Shown here: positions 10,760-19,339 of the stretch, in pieces
How the letters are laid out: every line of letters begins with the position of its first letter
How positions within the stretch are numbered: the first letter of the stretch is position 1
Position numbers and translations under genes: made by a program
Source of the DNA: an uncultured Bacteroidota bacterium
GTDB taxonomy: Bacteria > Bacteroidota > Bacteroidia > Chitinophagales > Chitinophagaceae
NCBI GenBank assembly: GCA_903831935.1
Contig: CAIKZP010000143.1
Location: 1 to 38,683, forward strand
Reading direction: 5' to 3'
Length of the DNA stretch: 38,683 nucleotides
The notes under the pieces: generated by a model
Seen by the model: only the letters and a program-made list of their open reading frames with translations
What the model was told of the DNA's origin: nothing
Databases searched by the model: none

Positions 10760-12613
10760 ATGAAGACAGACAAGAATTCGATTATAGGTTTCGTACTGTT
10801 AGGGATTCTGTTTTTTTTATACTTCTGGGTAACCAATAAGCAACAAAATGCTTTATTAGAGGTAAAGAAAAAACAAGAAGATTCACTTGCAAGAATAGCT
10901 GCTAGTAGAATGAAAGTGGTAGATACCGTAACCGCAAAAATCGATTCTATTAGAAGAGATTCTGCTTATCGCGTTTCTGCTGCAGGAAATTTCACTACTG
11001 CTGCTCAAGGTACCGAGCAATTGATTGTTGTTGAGAATGAGGTAATGAAAGTGAACTTTTCTAATAAAGGAGGAAAAGTACATAGTGTGGTACTTAAAAA
11101 ATACTTATCGCACGATGGTCAGCCGGTTGTTTTATCAGGTTCAAAAGATCAATTAGGTTATGCAGTTAATACTGGGAATAATCAATCAACTCAAACAGGT
11201 GAATTATACTTTGCTGCCAATCCAATTGTAAAAAATGCAGATGGCTCACAAGTAGTTCGATATAATTTACAAGCAAGCAATGGCGAAAGTATTTTACACG
11301 AGTACACTATTCAGCCAACTGCTTATATGATTGATTGGAATCTAGCTTTAACAGGTGCCGATAAATTACTTAGCCAAGGTCAATTAAATATGGTTTGGCA
11401 TTCAGTTACAGAGCAGCACGAAAAGACTGCGGTATACGAGCGTCAGATGTCGAATATTTGTTTCTCAGAAGGAAATGAGTTTGATTATATCTCTGCCAAA
11501 ACAGAACGTAAATTCGAAAAGCCAGTTCAGTGGTTAAGTGTTGTTCAACAGTTTTTTAATACCACGCTAATTTCCAAAAACAGTTTTACTGCAGGTGCTG
11601 TAAACTGGTCGCGTAAAACAGATTCAACTACCGAACTTGCAACAATAGATGCGAATTTACAAATGAAACTACCTGTACAAAATGTAGTTTCTGTTCCGCT
11701 ACAATTATATTATGGTCCTAGTGATTTTAATATTCTAAAAAAGCAGGCGCCAGAAATGGACAAGATTGTGAATTTGGGTAGAGATATGTATTCATTTGTC
11801 CGTCCAATTAACAAATACATTGTAATGAACGTATTTGATTTCTTTGCAGGATTTGTAAAGAATTTTGGCTGGGTAGTATTATTGCTAACATTGTTTATAC
11901 GTTTGGTAACCGCTCCTTTAACTTATAGTAGTTATTTAAGCGGTGCAAAAATGAAAGTGTTGCGTCCGGAGTTAGACACATTAAAAAAGAAGTTTGGCGA
12001 AGACCAACAAGGTTTTGCCATGGAGCAAATGAAATTATTTAGAGAGGCAGGTGTGAATCCTCTTGGCGGATGTATTCCAGCCTTGTTACAGATTCCTATC
12101 TTCTTTGCCTTGTATAGTTTCTTTAATTCTAATATAGCACTTCGTGGTCAAGCATTTTTGTGGAGTACAGATTTATCGTCTTATGATGTAATAGCAAGGC
12201 TTCCATTCACTATTCCAATGGGATTTGGAGACCATATTAGTTTGTTTACTATTACCGCAGTACTTACTAGCTTTTTAATATCAATCTACAACATGAGCAT
12301 GACTCCAACGCAAGACAATCCTGCGTTAAAGTATATGCCTTATATTTTCCCTTTCATGTTGTTGTTTATTTTTAACCGACTACCATCGGCACTTACTTGG
12401 TACTACACAGTTTCAAACGTAGTTACTTTAGGACTCCAATTTGTTATTCAGAATTATATCATTAACCACGATAAAATTTTAGCAAATATTGAGGTTAAGC
12501 GTAAAGCACCTAAAAAGCAAAGTAAATGGCAGGAGAAATATTCTCAAATGATGGAAAGCCAGAAAAAAGTGCAAGACTTAAAAGAGCGCAATCAAAAAAA
12601 ATTAAATAAATAA
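10760..12613 (+). CDS. yidC: Membrane protein insertase YidC
   Basis: The protein has 617 residues and the architecture of Gram-negative YidC/Oxa1. An N-terminal membrane anchor covers residues 7-25. A large periplasmic domain extends to about residue 355. The C-terminal insertase core starts with a hydrophobic segment ending in FIRLVTAPLT, whose arginine is the one expected in the hydrophilic groove. GGCIPALLQIPIFFALYSFF and three further membrane segments follow. The tail is lysine-rich (KRKAPKKQSK and later), as is usual for ribosome contact. It inserts inner-membrane proteins alone or with SecYEG. The gene has its own promoter and a strong terminator right after its stop codon, so it is likely monocistronic. 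Confidence 0.96.
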   Translation: MKTDKNSIIGFVLLGILFFLYFWVTNKQQNALLEVKKKQEDSLARIAASRMKVVDTVTAKIDSIRRDSAYRVSAAGNFTTAAQGTEQLIVVENEVMKVNFSNKGGKVHSVVLKKYLSHDGQPVVLSGSKDQLGYAVNTGNNQSTQTGELYFAANPIVKNADGSQVVRYNLQASNGESILHEYTIQPTAYMIDWNLALTGADKLLSQGQLNMVWHSVTEQHEKTAVYERQMSNICFSEGNEFDYISAKTERKFEKPVQWLSVVQQFFNTTLISKNSFTAGAVNWSRKTDSTTELATIDANLQMKLPVQNVVSVPLQLYYGPSDFNILKKQAPEMDKIVNLGRDMYSFVRPINKYIVMNVFDFFAGFVKNFGWVVLLLTLFIRLVTAPLTYSSYLSGAKMKVLRPELDTLKKKFGEDQQGFAMEQMKLFREAGVNPLGGCIPALLQIPIFFALYSFFNSNIALRGQAFLWSTDLSSYDVIARLPFTIPMGFGDHISLFTITAVLTSFLISIYNMSMTPTQDNPALKYMPYIFPFMLLFIFNRLPSALTWYYTVSNVVTLGLQFVIQNYIINHDKILANIEVKRKAPKKQSKWQEKYSQMMESQKKVQDLKERNQKKLNK

Positions 12614-12617
12614 TTAG

Positions 12618-12655
12618 AGAGGATGTATCAACAAAAGATACATCCTCTTTTTTTT
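12618..12655 (+). terminator. Rho-independent terminator after yidC
   Basis: A perfect 12-bp stem AGAGGATGTATC / GATACATCCTCT with a 7-base loop AACAAAA runs into an eight-T tract (12648-12655). It begins five bases after the yidC stop codon. Confidence 0.93.
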
Positions 12656-12663
12656 CAAATCTA

Positions 12664-12712
12664 TGTTGCGTTTAGTTTTTTATAATACTAAACAACAAAG
12701 TTTTTTAACTTT
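12664..12712 (+). other. Two consecutive hairpins upstream of the GLPGLI-like gene
   Basis: The first pairs TGTT(gc)GTTTAGT at 12664-12676 with ACTAAACAACA at 12687-12697. The second pairs AAAGTT at 12697-12702 with AACTTT at 12707-12712; the two share one base, so they meet end to end. They lie between the yidC terminator and the next gene. They could be back-up termination structures or part of the next gene's leader. Function is not known. Confidence 0.35.
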
Positions 12713-12760
12713 AATACTGCTGCTTTTTTTGTAACATTGAGTAATAATTAAATAGAGTAA

Positions 12761-13396
12761 ATGAAGCGTGTTTTATTGATAGTAGGAATATGCTTAAGTA
12801 ATACCTTGTTTGCTATTGCACAACAACGTGTAGTAGCCGAATGCACCGTTCAATTTAGAATAACACTCGAAGATCTAAAGGCCAATAAAGACGTGCAAAA
12901 TGCTGTTCAATTAAGTAACAAAACTGTTTACATAAAAGGGAATGATTGCAGGATAGATTTAATGAGTCCATCACTAAACCAATCTATTATTTACGAAAAA
13001 TTAAACGGCTCAGCTGTGGTATTGCGTGAATTTGGCAATAATAAATTCATGACAAAACTTTCTCCAGAAAAATGGATAGCAGCAAATAAACAATACGATG
13101 AAATGAGCATAAGCCTAATGGATGAAACTAAAATCATTTTAGGATACGATTGTAAAAAAGCAGTAATCAGTTTAAAAGATGGAAGTGTTTATACATTATT
13201 TTACGCAACAAGTATTACACCTTCAGTTAAAGAGTTTGAATATCCGTTTAGAGATCTGCCTGGCTTTGTGCTAGAATACCAAATAAAGGAATTTGGAGAA
13301 AGCATCGTAAACTATAAAGCAGTTAAAATTAATTTGAGTCCAGTACAAGCGTCGAAATTTGATATCCCTACAAGTGGGTATCGGATATTAAACTAG
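12761..13396 (+). CDS. GLPGLI-like exported protein of unknown function
   Basis: The protein has 211 residues with a clear signal peptide (MKRVLLIVGICLSNTLFAIAQ). The body is predicted to be mostly beta-strand. Near residues 130-175 it has GYDCKKAVISLKDGSVYTLF and then DLPGFVLEY, which resemble the GY.CKKA and GLPGLILE blocks of the Bacteroidota GLPGLI/DUF4412-like secreted families. The first block even has the cysteine before KKA. The central phrase is DLPGFVLE rather than GLPGLILE, so membership is probable, not certain. The biochemical role of these families is unknown. It stands alone downstream of the yidC terminator and convergent to a small minus-strand gene. Confidence 0.7.
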   Translation: MKRVLLIVGICLSNTLFAIAQQRVVAECTVQFRITLEDLKANKDVQNAVQLSNKTVYIKGNDCRIDLMSPSLNQSIIYEKLNGSAVVLREFGNNKFMTKLSPEKWIAANKQYDEMSISLMDETKIILGYDCKKAVISLKDGSVYTLFYATSITPSVKEFEYPFRDLPGFVLEYQIKEFGESIVNYKAVKINLSPVQASKFDIPTSGYRILN

Positions 13397-13452
13397 CAGA
13401 AATAATTAATTAGAAAATAGAAGTTCGAAGATTAACTAGTAATGAAAAAATA

Positions 13453-13809
13453 CTAGTGGTGCATTGGAACAGGTGTTTTGAATTTAGTAGGCACTTTCAC
13501 CTTGAATTTATAAGGATACACATAAGTGGTGTTTCCATTATCAAAACGTAACATAGAACTAATTTCAGAAGGATTTTGTTGGTCTTTAGAGCCAATTAAT
13601 TGGGTGCCTCTAAATTGCATACTAGCTTTCATAGAAGAATAAGTTAAACTTTTATGAGACAAGCTGCTTAAGTTTTTCAATGAATATTTGCTGTTTTTAG
13701 CCTTTTCATCTACTAAACCTGTGAATGAGAATGCAGCATAAGCTACCTGTATTGCCATAATAAATAGGGCAGATATGGTAACTTTTTGTATGGTTTGCTT
13801 ACAATTCAT
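13453..13809 (-). CDS. Small exported protein of unknown function
   Basis: The protein has 118 residues. It begins MNCKQTIQKVTISALFIMAIQVAYA, a good Sec signal peptide with likely cleavage after AYA. The mature part is short, basic and serine/lysine-rich, with strand-like segments such as TTYVYPYKFKVKVP near the C-terminus, which ends in PVPMHH. I recognise no domain. A sequence one mismatch from the -7 consensus (TACCTTCG, minus strand, 13815-13822) lies directly before the start, so the leader would be almost absent. The signal peptide supports it as a real gene. Confidence 0.65.
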   Translation of the reverse strand: MNCKQTIQKVTISALFIMAIQVAYAAFSFTGLVDEKAKNSKYSLKNLSSLSHKSLTYSSMKASMQFRGTQLIGSKDQQNPSEISSMLRFDNGNTTYVYPYKFKVKVPTKFKTPVPMHH

Positions 13810-13944
13810 TTGCTCGAAGGTAAACTATTTCTTAAAAATATCACAATTATCTTAATATTAATAAGACGCACGAAATACAAAAAAGTTGCCTCAATATTAA
13901 AATAAAATAAAAAAAAGTTTTATATTCAATAAACTGACCGTCCG

Positions 13945-15366
13945 ATGAGAGAAAATCCATACCGCGAAGACCGAGAGGAACTCAAAGAACTCTTGCTACA
14001 ATACCAAAATTTAAAATCAGGACGTGCCCATTCTTTTTTAGAAGAAGATGCTTTTGAACAGATTATAGCCTACTACGACGACAAAGACGATATCAACGAA
14101 GCCCTCGAAGCGGCAGAAATTGCCCTAGAGCAATTCCCTTATTCTGCTCATTTAATGATTAAAAAAGCAGATTTACTACTAGCCAATAGAAAATACCAAG
14201 ATGCCTTAAACATTTTGGAAACAGCTGAATTGTATGATAGCAATGATGTTAACCTCTATATTTTAAAAACCGACGCATATTTAGCATTAGACCAACAAGC
14301 CAAAGCAGTAACCTTATTAGAAGATGCCTTGCAGTTGTTTCAAGGGGAGGAGCGACTTGATTTGCTATTTGAATTAGCAGATGTTTATGACGACTATGAA
14401 GAATTCGATAAAGTTTTCGACTGTTTGAAATTAATTTTAGAAGAAGAACCTAATAACGAAGAAGCCCTATACAAAATTTGTTTTTGGACAGACTTTACAG
14501 GTAGAAATGAAGAGAGCATACATCTCCACCAACAAATTATTGAAGACTTTCCATACAGTGAATTAGCTTGGTTTAATATGGCAGCTGCCTACCAAGGATT
14601 AAAGTTGTACGAAAAATCAATTGATGCATACAAATACGCCGTAGCCATTGATGAAAAATTCGATTATGCTTATCGTAATATGGGGGATGCATATTTGCGA
14701 TTGCGTAAATACAAAGAAGCCATTGAAGTACTAGAAAGGGTATTAGAACTATCCCGCCCAGAAGATGTAATTTATGAAGCCATTGGCCATTGTTACCATC
14801 GAATGGGAAATTTTGCACAAGCCCGATTTAATTATAAAAAAGCAGTGCATTTAAATCCAGACGATAGTAAACTACACTATAAAATTGCTGTTACTTATAT
14901 GCTCGAAGAGCAATGGCAGCCTGCAATCAAGCAGTTAGACAATGCCATGCGGATACACCGTTCTATTACTGAGTACAATTTAGCAATGGGCGAATGCCGA
15001 ATGCATTTGGGCCAATTTAAAGAAGCGATTCAATATTTTAATTTAGTAGTCCGTCAAAAAACAAAAAATGTAGCAGGATGGGAAGCGCTAATTAAATGTT
15101 TGCTCAGTGCAACTTATTACGACGATGCATTATTGCAGTCAATTAATGCCATGAAAGCAACCGAAGGCAAACCTGTTTTTTTATTTTACCAAAGCACCGC
15201 ACTCTTCTTAAATGGCAAATCAAAAGAAGCCCTTTTAAAATTAGAGATGGCAATGGAAAAATCGCCAAAGCAATTAAAAAAATTCATAGATCTAAATCCT
15301 TCTATATTACAAAACAGCCAAGTGGTAGATATTTTGGCTAGGTATAAGAAAGGAAAAAAGATTTGA
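13945..15366 (+). CDS. Tetratricopeptide-repeat protein
   Basis: The protein has 473 residues with no signal peptide or membrane segment, so it is probably cytosolic. It is built almost wholly of TPR helices. Clear repeat units include AWFNMAAAYQGLKLYEKSID, YRNMGDAYLRLRKYKEAIEV, YEAIGHCYHRMGNFAQARFN and LHYKIAVTYMLEEQWQPAIK, with degenerate repeats before and after. The acidic N-terminal segment contains REDREELKELLLQYQNLK. TPR superhelices bind protein partners, but the partner cannot be read from sequence. The gene lies upstream of comA and aroE in the same direction, but comA seems to have its own promoter. Confidence 0.9.
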   Translation: MRENPYREDREELKELLLQYQNLKSGRAHSFLEEDAFEQIIAYYDDKDDINEALEAAEIALEQFPYSAHLMIKKADLLLANRKYQDALNILETAELYDSNDVNLYILKTDAYLALDQQAKAVTLLEDALQLFQGEERLDLLFELADVYDDYEEFDKVFDCLKLILEEEPNNEEALYKICFWTDFTGRNEESIHLHQQIIEDFPYSELAWFNMAAAYQGLKLYEKSIDAYKYAVAIDEKFDYAYRNMGDAYLRLRKYKEAIEVLERVLELSRPEDVIYEAIGHCYHRMGNFAQARFNYKKAVHLNPDDSKLHYKIAVTYMLEEQWQPAIKQLDNAMRIHRSITEYNLAMGECRMHLGQFKEAIQYFNLVVRQKTKNVAGWEALIKCLLSATYYDDALLQSINAMKATEGKPVFLFYQSTALFLNGKSKEALLKLEMAMEKSPKQLKKFIDLNPSILQNSQVVDILARYKKGKKI

Positions 15367-15420
15367 TAAGGCTGTGGCCATCAGTTTTATGCATTGCTAA
15401 ATAAAGTCATTTGATTATTG

Positions 15421-15428
15421 TATTTTTG
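15421..15428 (+). promoter_or_regulatory. -7 promoter element of the comA-aroE pair
   Basis: TATTTTTG followed by CGCCTG matches TAnnTTTG. The comA ATG is 19 bases downstream of the element, the same short distance as at yidC. The nearest upstream TTG (15394-15396) is 24 bases away, longer than ideal. Confidence 0.55.
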
Positions 15429-15447
15429 CGCCTGAAAAACATACATA

Positions 15448-16209
15448 ATGAATTTTAATTTAACACAAATACCAGAACGTACTGCAAAACCTAGGTCTCA
15501 TGGCATAACAATGGTTATGGACAAAGGATTGAGTATTCCAGAAGTGCACAATTTCATGAGTGTTGCTGGTCCGCACGTAGATGTGATTAAATTAGGGTTT
15601 GGTACTGCTTATGTTACACCAAACTTAAGAGAGAAAATAGAAGCGTATCAGTCTTATGGTATGCCCATATATTTTGGAGGTACTTTATTCGAAGCATTTT
15701 TAATTCGCAATCAATTCGACGATTATTTAAACATATGTAAAGACTACGGAATAAATTATGTTGAAGTAAGCGACGGATCTATAAGCATTCCACATCCAGA
15801 AAAATGTGGCTATATAGAAAAACTAACCAAACATTTTACTGTTTTAAGTGAAGTAGGAAGTAAAGATGCCGCACATATTATCCCTCCTTATAAATGGATA
15901 GAATTGATGCGTGCAGAATTAGAAGCAGGTTCAACTTATGTAATAGCAGAAGCCCGCGAAGCAGGTAATGTAGGGATATACAGAGGAACAGGTGAAGTGC
16001 GTGAAGGGTTGGTGCAAGAAATTTTAACACAAATTCCAGCAGAAAAAATACTTTGGGAAGCACCACAAAAAGCACAACAATTATACTTTCTTGAACTAAT
16101 AGGCTGTAATGTGAACTTAGGAAATATTGCACCCAACGAAGTCATTGCATTAGAAGCAATGCGTATTGGTTTAAGGGGCGATACATTTGAGTTGTACCTA
16201 GATAAATAA
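15448..16209 (+). CDS. Phosphosulfolactate synthase (ComA family)
   Basis: The protein has 253 residues and the ComA TIM-barrel pattern. Blocks are MVMDKGLSIPEVHNFM, VDVIKLGFGTAYVTP, YFGGTLFEAFL, YVEVSDGSISIP, VLSEVGSKD and AGSTYVIAEAREAG. The tail has KAQQLYFLELIGCNVNLGNI and LRGDTFELYL. ComA adds sulfite to phosphoenolpyruvate to give phosphosulfolactate. It was characterised in coenzyme M synthesis of methanogens and has relatives in bacteria that make sulfolactate. No ComB phosphatase or ComC dehydrogenase is adjacent, so the product's fate here is open; sulfonate or sulfonolipid metabolism is a possibility. aroE follows after six bases, probably in one transcript. Family assignment is strong; the exact reaction in this organism is inferred. 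Confidence 0.85.
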   Translation: MNFNLTQIPERTAKPRSHGITMVMDKGLSIPEVHNFMSVAGPHVDVIKLGFGTAYVTPNLREKIEAYQSYGMPIYFGGTLFEAFLIRNQFDDYLNICKDYGINYVEVSDGSISIPHPEKCGYIEKLTKHFTVLSEVGSKDAAHIIPPYKWIELMRAELEAGSTYVIAEAREAGNVGIYRGTGEVREGLVQEILTQIPAEKILWEAPQKAQQLYFLELIGCNVNLGNIAPNEVIALEAMRIGLRGDTFELYLDK

Positions 16210-16215
16210 ATCAAC

Positions 16216-16953
16216 ATGCGTTATTTTGGTTTATTAGGCTATCCACTTTCGCATTCTTTCTCTCAGAAATATTTCACTGATAAATTTCTTGCAGCAGGAA
16301 TTACTAACTGCGTTTATGAGAATTTTTCAGTGCCAGAAATTGCATTATTTAAAACCATTTTGGCCAATCAACCTGCGCTAGAAGGATTCAATATAACGAT
16401 CCCTTATAAAAGAGAGGTGTTGTCATTTTTAAACAGTGCAACCGATTCTGTCAATAAAATGGGCGCCTGCAATTGTGTGAAAATTACCAATGGAAAATTG
16501 GTAGGATATAATACAGATATTGTTGGGTTCAAACAATCACTCTTACCCTTTTTAAAACCTTATCACCAAAAGGCCTTAATACTTGGTACAGGGGGGGCTT
16601 CATCGGCAGTAGAATATGTTTTAAATGAATTATCTATTCCGTATCAATTTGTTTCTCGTGTGGCTACAGCAACTGCTATTAGTTATAATTCGCTCGATGC
16701 CGCAATGCTACAATCACACAAATTAATTATCAATGCTACGCCTCTTGGCATGTATCCAAATGTGCAAGATTGTCCGGCAATTCCTTATGAATTATTAACG
16801 CCTGAGCACCATCTTTTCGATTTAATATATAACCCTGCCGAAACAAAGTTTTTAGCCGAAGGGAAACGTATGGGAGCAAGCATTCAAAATGGTTTGGAAA
16901 TGCTTGTATTGCAAGCAGAAGAAAGTTGGCGTATTTGGAATGAGGCCAATTAG
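16216..16953 (+). CDS. aroE: Shikimate dehydrogenase
   Basis: The protein has 245 residues and is an NADPH-dependent enzyme reducing 3-dehydroshikimate in aromatic amino acid and folate precursor synthesis. The substrate site shows GYPLSHSFSQ (Ser12, Ser14), GFNITIPYK with catalytic Lys65, Asn86 in GACNCV and Asp101 in GYNTD. The cofactor-binding loop LGTGGASSAV is near residues 118-127. It is slightly shorter than E. coli AroE (272 residues), as is common in Bacteroidota. It is probably cotranscribed with the ComA gene and is convergent with rdgB, with only 16 bases between the stops. Confidence 0.92.
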   Translation: MRYFGLLGYPLSHSFSQKYFTDKFLAAGITNCVYENFSVPEIALFKTILANQPALEGFNITIPYKREVLSFLNSATDSVNKMGACNCVKITNGKLVGYNTDIVGFKQSLLPFLKPYHQKALILGTGGASSAVEYVLNELSIPYQFVSRVATATAISYNSLDAAMLQSHKLIINATPLGMYPNVQDCPAIPYELLTPEHHLFDLIYNPAETKFLAEGKRMGASIQNGLEMLVLQAEESWRIWNEAN

Positions 16954-16969
16954 TGCTGTTAGTTTTTTA

Positions 16970-17560
16970 TTAAATGGCGCTCAAAAAATCAATCAATTTT
17001 TTCATGGCTTTTTTTCTATGACTGTAAGTGTTTTTTTCAATCATAGTCATTTCTGCAAAAGTTTTCGTAGCGCCATTGGGTACAAAAATTGGATCATATC
17101 CAAATCCATCAAACCCTTTCTGCAATTGAACAATAACGCCTTCGCAAATTCCTTCAAACAAGTATTCTTTGTTCTGCCAAATTAAAGAAATAACCGTTCT
17201 AAACTGTGCATTTCTATTTTCAATTCCAGTTAAATTTTCTAATAACAAATTAATATTGTCCTGAAAATTTCTACCATCTCCGGCATACCTTGCGCTTTTT
17301 ACACCAGGTGCGCCGCCAAGAGAAAATACTTCTAACCCAGTATCTTCACTAAAACAATTTTTTTGTGTTAGTTGATGTATAGTGGTTGATTTTTCAGTGG
17401 CATTTGCTTCGAGGGTATCGTGTGGTTCAGGTATATCAATATCTATACCCGCTTCTTTGAGTGTAGTAATTTCAAATCTATCAGTTAAAACCAATCGAAT
17501 TTCAGTTACTTTATTTTGGTTATTGGTTGCAAAAACTAGTGCAATTTTTTCGGATTCCAT
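16970..17560 (-). CDS. rdgB: XTP/dITP diphosphatase (non-canonical purine NTP pyrophosphatase)
   Basis: The protein has 196 residues, the standard HAM1/RdgB length. It hydrolyses dITP, XTP and related deaminated purine nucleotides to monophosphates, keeping them out of DNA and RNA. The N-terminal nucleotide-binding block FATNNQNKVTEIRLVL (residues 10-25) is present. SEDTGLEVFSLGGAPGVKSA has the catalytic acidic residues, and the C-terminal part has GFDGFGYDPIFVP and a final SHRKKAM. The start at 17560 fits the family start. It lies 47 bases downstream of the unknown gene at 17608-18171 on the same strand and is probably cotranscribed with it. Confidence 0.94.
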   Translation of the reverse strand: MESEKIALVFATNNQNKVTEIRLVLTDRFEITTLKEAGIDIDIPEPHDTLEANATEKSTTIHQLTQKNCFSEDTGLEVFSLGGAPGVKSARYAGDGRNFQDNINLLLENLTGIENRNAQFRTVISLIWQNKEYLFEGICEGVIVQLQKGFDGFGYDPIFVPNGATKTFAEMTMIEKNTYSHRKKAMKKLIDFLSAI

Positions 17561-17607
17561 TCAGTTCAAATAGTGGTTAGTATAAATTTGGTTGGTATTT
17601 TCAGCAA

Positions 17608-18171
17608 CTATAATTGGAACATTTTTTTCAAGCTCATCCAAAGTTTCCCCTTTTCTGTTTTAGCCGCAATTGAATCGCCATCCATAACACTTAATGCAGG
17701 CGCTAAAAGCAGCTGACAATTATTATAAACAACAACTTCATAAGCTTGTAGGGCTGAAGAGATTAGTAGTTCAGTAGGGCTTACATCAAAAAGGATTAAA
17801 AATTTCGGTTGATTTTTTTGTTCAATTTCAGTAAACAATATTGGGGTATTCGCTAAATTAACAAGGGCAATGTCTCCAAGGTTAAGTTTACAAGCTGTTA
17901 AAATATTTGATAAAAATTGTAAGTGTTTGTCGTTTATATAGGCAGCATCTAATTCTTTAACAATAATGGTAATTTGTTTGCCATTATTACCCAAATACCA
18001 TTGTTTGTTTAAATCAGCTGTAACCCTCTGCTGTTCTACTTTTGGCGCTTTAGGTGCAACTGGTTTTTCTATGATTTTTTCAGTACTAACAATATCCGTT
18101 CCAAGAACCAAATTATTGCCATATAAATTAGCAATTACAAAGTCTGGGAGTATTATTTTTTGGGTTGACAT
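17608..18171 (-). CDS. Unknown cytosolic protein, possible DNA polymerase III psi-like fold
   Basis: The protein has 187 residues when started at the ATG at 18171; a longer frame starts at TTG 18183 with four more residues. There is no signal peptide or membrane segment. Residues about 28-45 are a proline/lysine-rich linker (EKPVAPKAPKVEQQRV). The body alternates strands and helices: FLSNILTACKLNLGDIALVN, then FLILFDVSPTELLI. It ends with LLLAPALSVMDGD and KGKLWMSLKKMF. That closing pattern (apolar-SPaL, acidic pair, basic residue, LW-x2-LK-x-F) faintly recalls the C-terminus of the psi (HolD) clamp-loader subunit. I do not recognise the family with confidence. It appears to be in an operon with rdgB and is divergent from ilvE. 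Confidence 0.7.
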   Translation of the reverse strand: MSTQKIILPDFVIANLYGNNLVLGTDIVSTEKIIEKPVAPKAPKVEQQRVTADLNKQWYLGNNGKQITIIVKELDAAYINDKHLQFLSNILTACKLNLGDIALVNLANTPILFTEIEQKNQPKFLILFDVSPTELLISSALQAYEVVVYNNCQLLLAPALSVMDGDSIAAKTEKGKLWMSLKKMFQL

Positions 18172-18193
18172 AGTAGAAATCAAATATTAACGC

Positions 18194-18223
18194 TTGTTAG
18201 TTTTTGTTTTTTTCGTTTCTTTG
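18194..18223 (+). promoter_or_regulatory. Promoter of ilvE
   Basis: TTG at 18194-18196 is followed after 19 bases by TTTCTTTG at 18216-18223, one mismatch from TAnnTTTG, then CAACAAA. The spacing is canonical for the Bacteroidota housekeeping sigma factor. The ATG at 18240 lies 17 bases beyond the element. Confidence 0.6.
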
Positions 18224-18239
18224 CAACAAATATAAAACT

Positions 18240-19304
18240 ATGGCAGCAGGAGTGGATATAAAGATTACAAAAATACCGGTTAGTAAGTTATCTGAAATGA
18301 GTCTTGAAAACATTCCTTTTGGTAAATATTTTACCGATCATATGCTAGAAGCAGATTATATAAATGGCGAGTGGACAAATATTACTATCAAACCCTATCA
18401 ATTATTGCATTTAGACCCTGCATTGTCTGCAATACATTATGGTCAATCTATTTTTGAGGGTATCAAAGCCTATCGAAATGATCAAGGAGAGGCTTTTATA
18501 TTTAGACCCAAAGAAAACTTCAAAAGGTTTAATTTATCTGCAGAAAGAATGTGTATGCCTGCTATACCACAAGAATTGTTCATGGAAGGCATGCGTACCC
18601 TTATTGAGCTAGACAAAAATTGGATTCCTTCGCAAAAAGAACATTCCTTATATATTAGACCATTCATGTTTGCAACAGATGTAATGTTAGGTGTTCGTCC
18701 ATCGGAGACTTATAAATTCATGATTTTGTTGAGCCCAACAGGTCCGTATTTTGCGGCACCTATGAAAATTCTTGTTGAAGAAACCTATACCCGCGCAGCA
18801 CCTGGTGGGGTTGGATTTTCAAAAAATGCAGGAAACTATGGCGGTAGTTTAATAGCAGCACGTCAAGCAAATAAACTAGGCTACGACCAAGTTTTATGGA
18901 CCGATGCTTTCGAACACAAATGGTTGCAAGAAGTAGGAATGATGAATGTAGTTTTTATCATTAATGGGATTGCTATTACACCATCATTAGAGGAAGGAAC
19001 TATTTTGAAGGGCGTTACCAGAGATAGTGTGTTAACGTTATTACAAGAAATGGGTATCCCTGTTGAAGACCGTCCTATTAATGTAGATGAATTAATTGCA
19101 GCATACCAAGCAGGTCAAGTACAAGAAGTTTTTGGTGTAGGTACTGCAGCAACGATTGCCCCAATAAAAGAAATGAAATACAAAGAGCATATTCTTCAGT
19201 TCAATGTTGATAGTTGGATAATTGCGCCTTCACTTAAAAAACAATTGGATGATATCAGATACAGTAAAGTAGCTGATACACATGGTTGGATGATTAAAGT
19301 ATAA
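18240..19304 (+). CDS. ilvE: Branched-chain amino acid aminotransferase
   Basis: This is a PLP-dependent fold-IV transaminase for leucine, isoleucine and valine. It has 354 residues from the ATG at 18240; an in-frame ATG at 18204 would add 12 residues but lies before the promoter's -7 box. Family blocks are SAIHYGQSIFEGIKAYR, LYIRPFMFATD and FSKNAGNYGGSLIAARQANK, whose Lys195 is the expected PLP Schiff-base residue. QVLWTDAFEHKWLQEVG and EVFGVGTAATIAPI follow. The length and the YGQSIFEG and GNYGGS patterns match the eukaryote-like (type II) BCAT group rather than the roughly 309-residue E. coli form. It is transcribed divergently from the unknown gene and rdgB. Confidence 0.94.
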   Translation: MAAGVDIKITKIPVSKLSEMSLENIPFGKYFTDHMLEADYINGEWTNITIKPYQLLHLDPALSAIHYGQSIFEGIKAYRNDQGEAFIFRPKENFKRFNLSAERMCMPAIPQELFMEGMRTLIELDKNWIPSQKEHSLYIRPFMFATDVMLGVRPSETYKFMILLSPTGPYFAAPMKILVEETYTRAAPGGVGFSKNAGNYGGSLIAARQANKLGYDQVLWTDAFEHKWLQEVGMMNVVFIINGIAITPSLEEGTILKGVTRDSVLTLLQEMGIPVEDRPINVDELIAAYQAGQVQEVFGVGTAATIAPIKEMKYKEHILQFNVDSWIIAPSLKKQLDDIRYSKVADTHGWMIKV

Positions 19305-19339
19305 TTTTAATTACATCTCAGCTTTTTGTTTAAGGGCAT

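Noticed and set aside
13435-13457. Inverted repeat ACTAGTA / TACTAGT between convergent genes
   Set aside because: It overlaps the stop codon of the minus-strand gene, is AT-rich, and is not followed by a proper T tract on either strand, so it is not called as a terminator.
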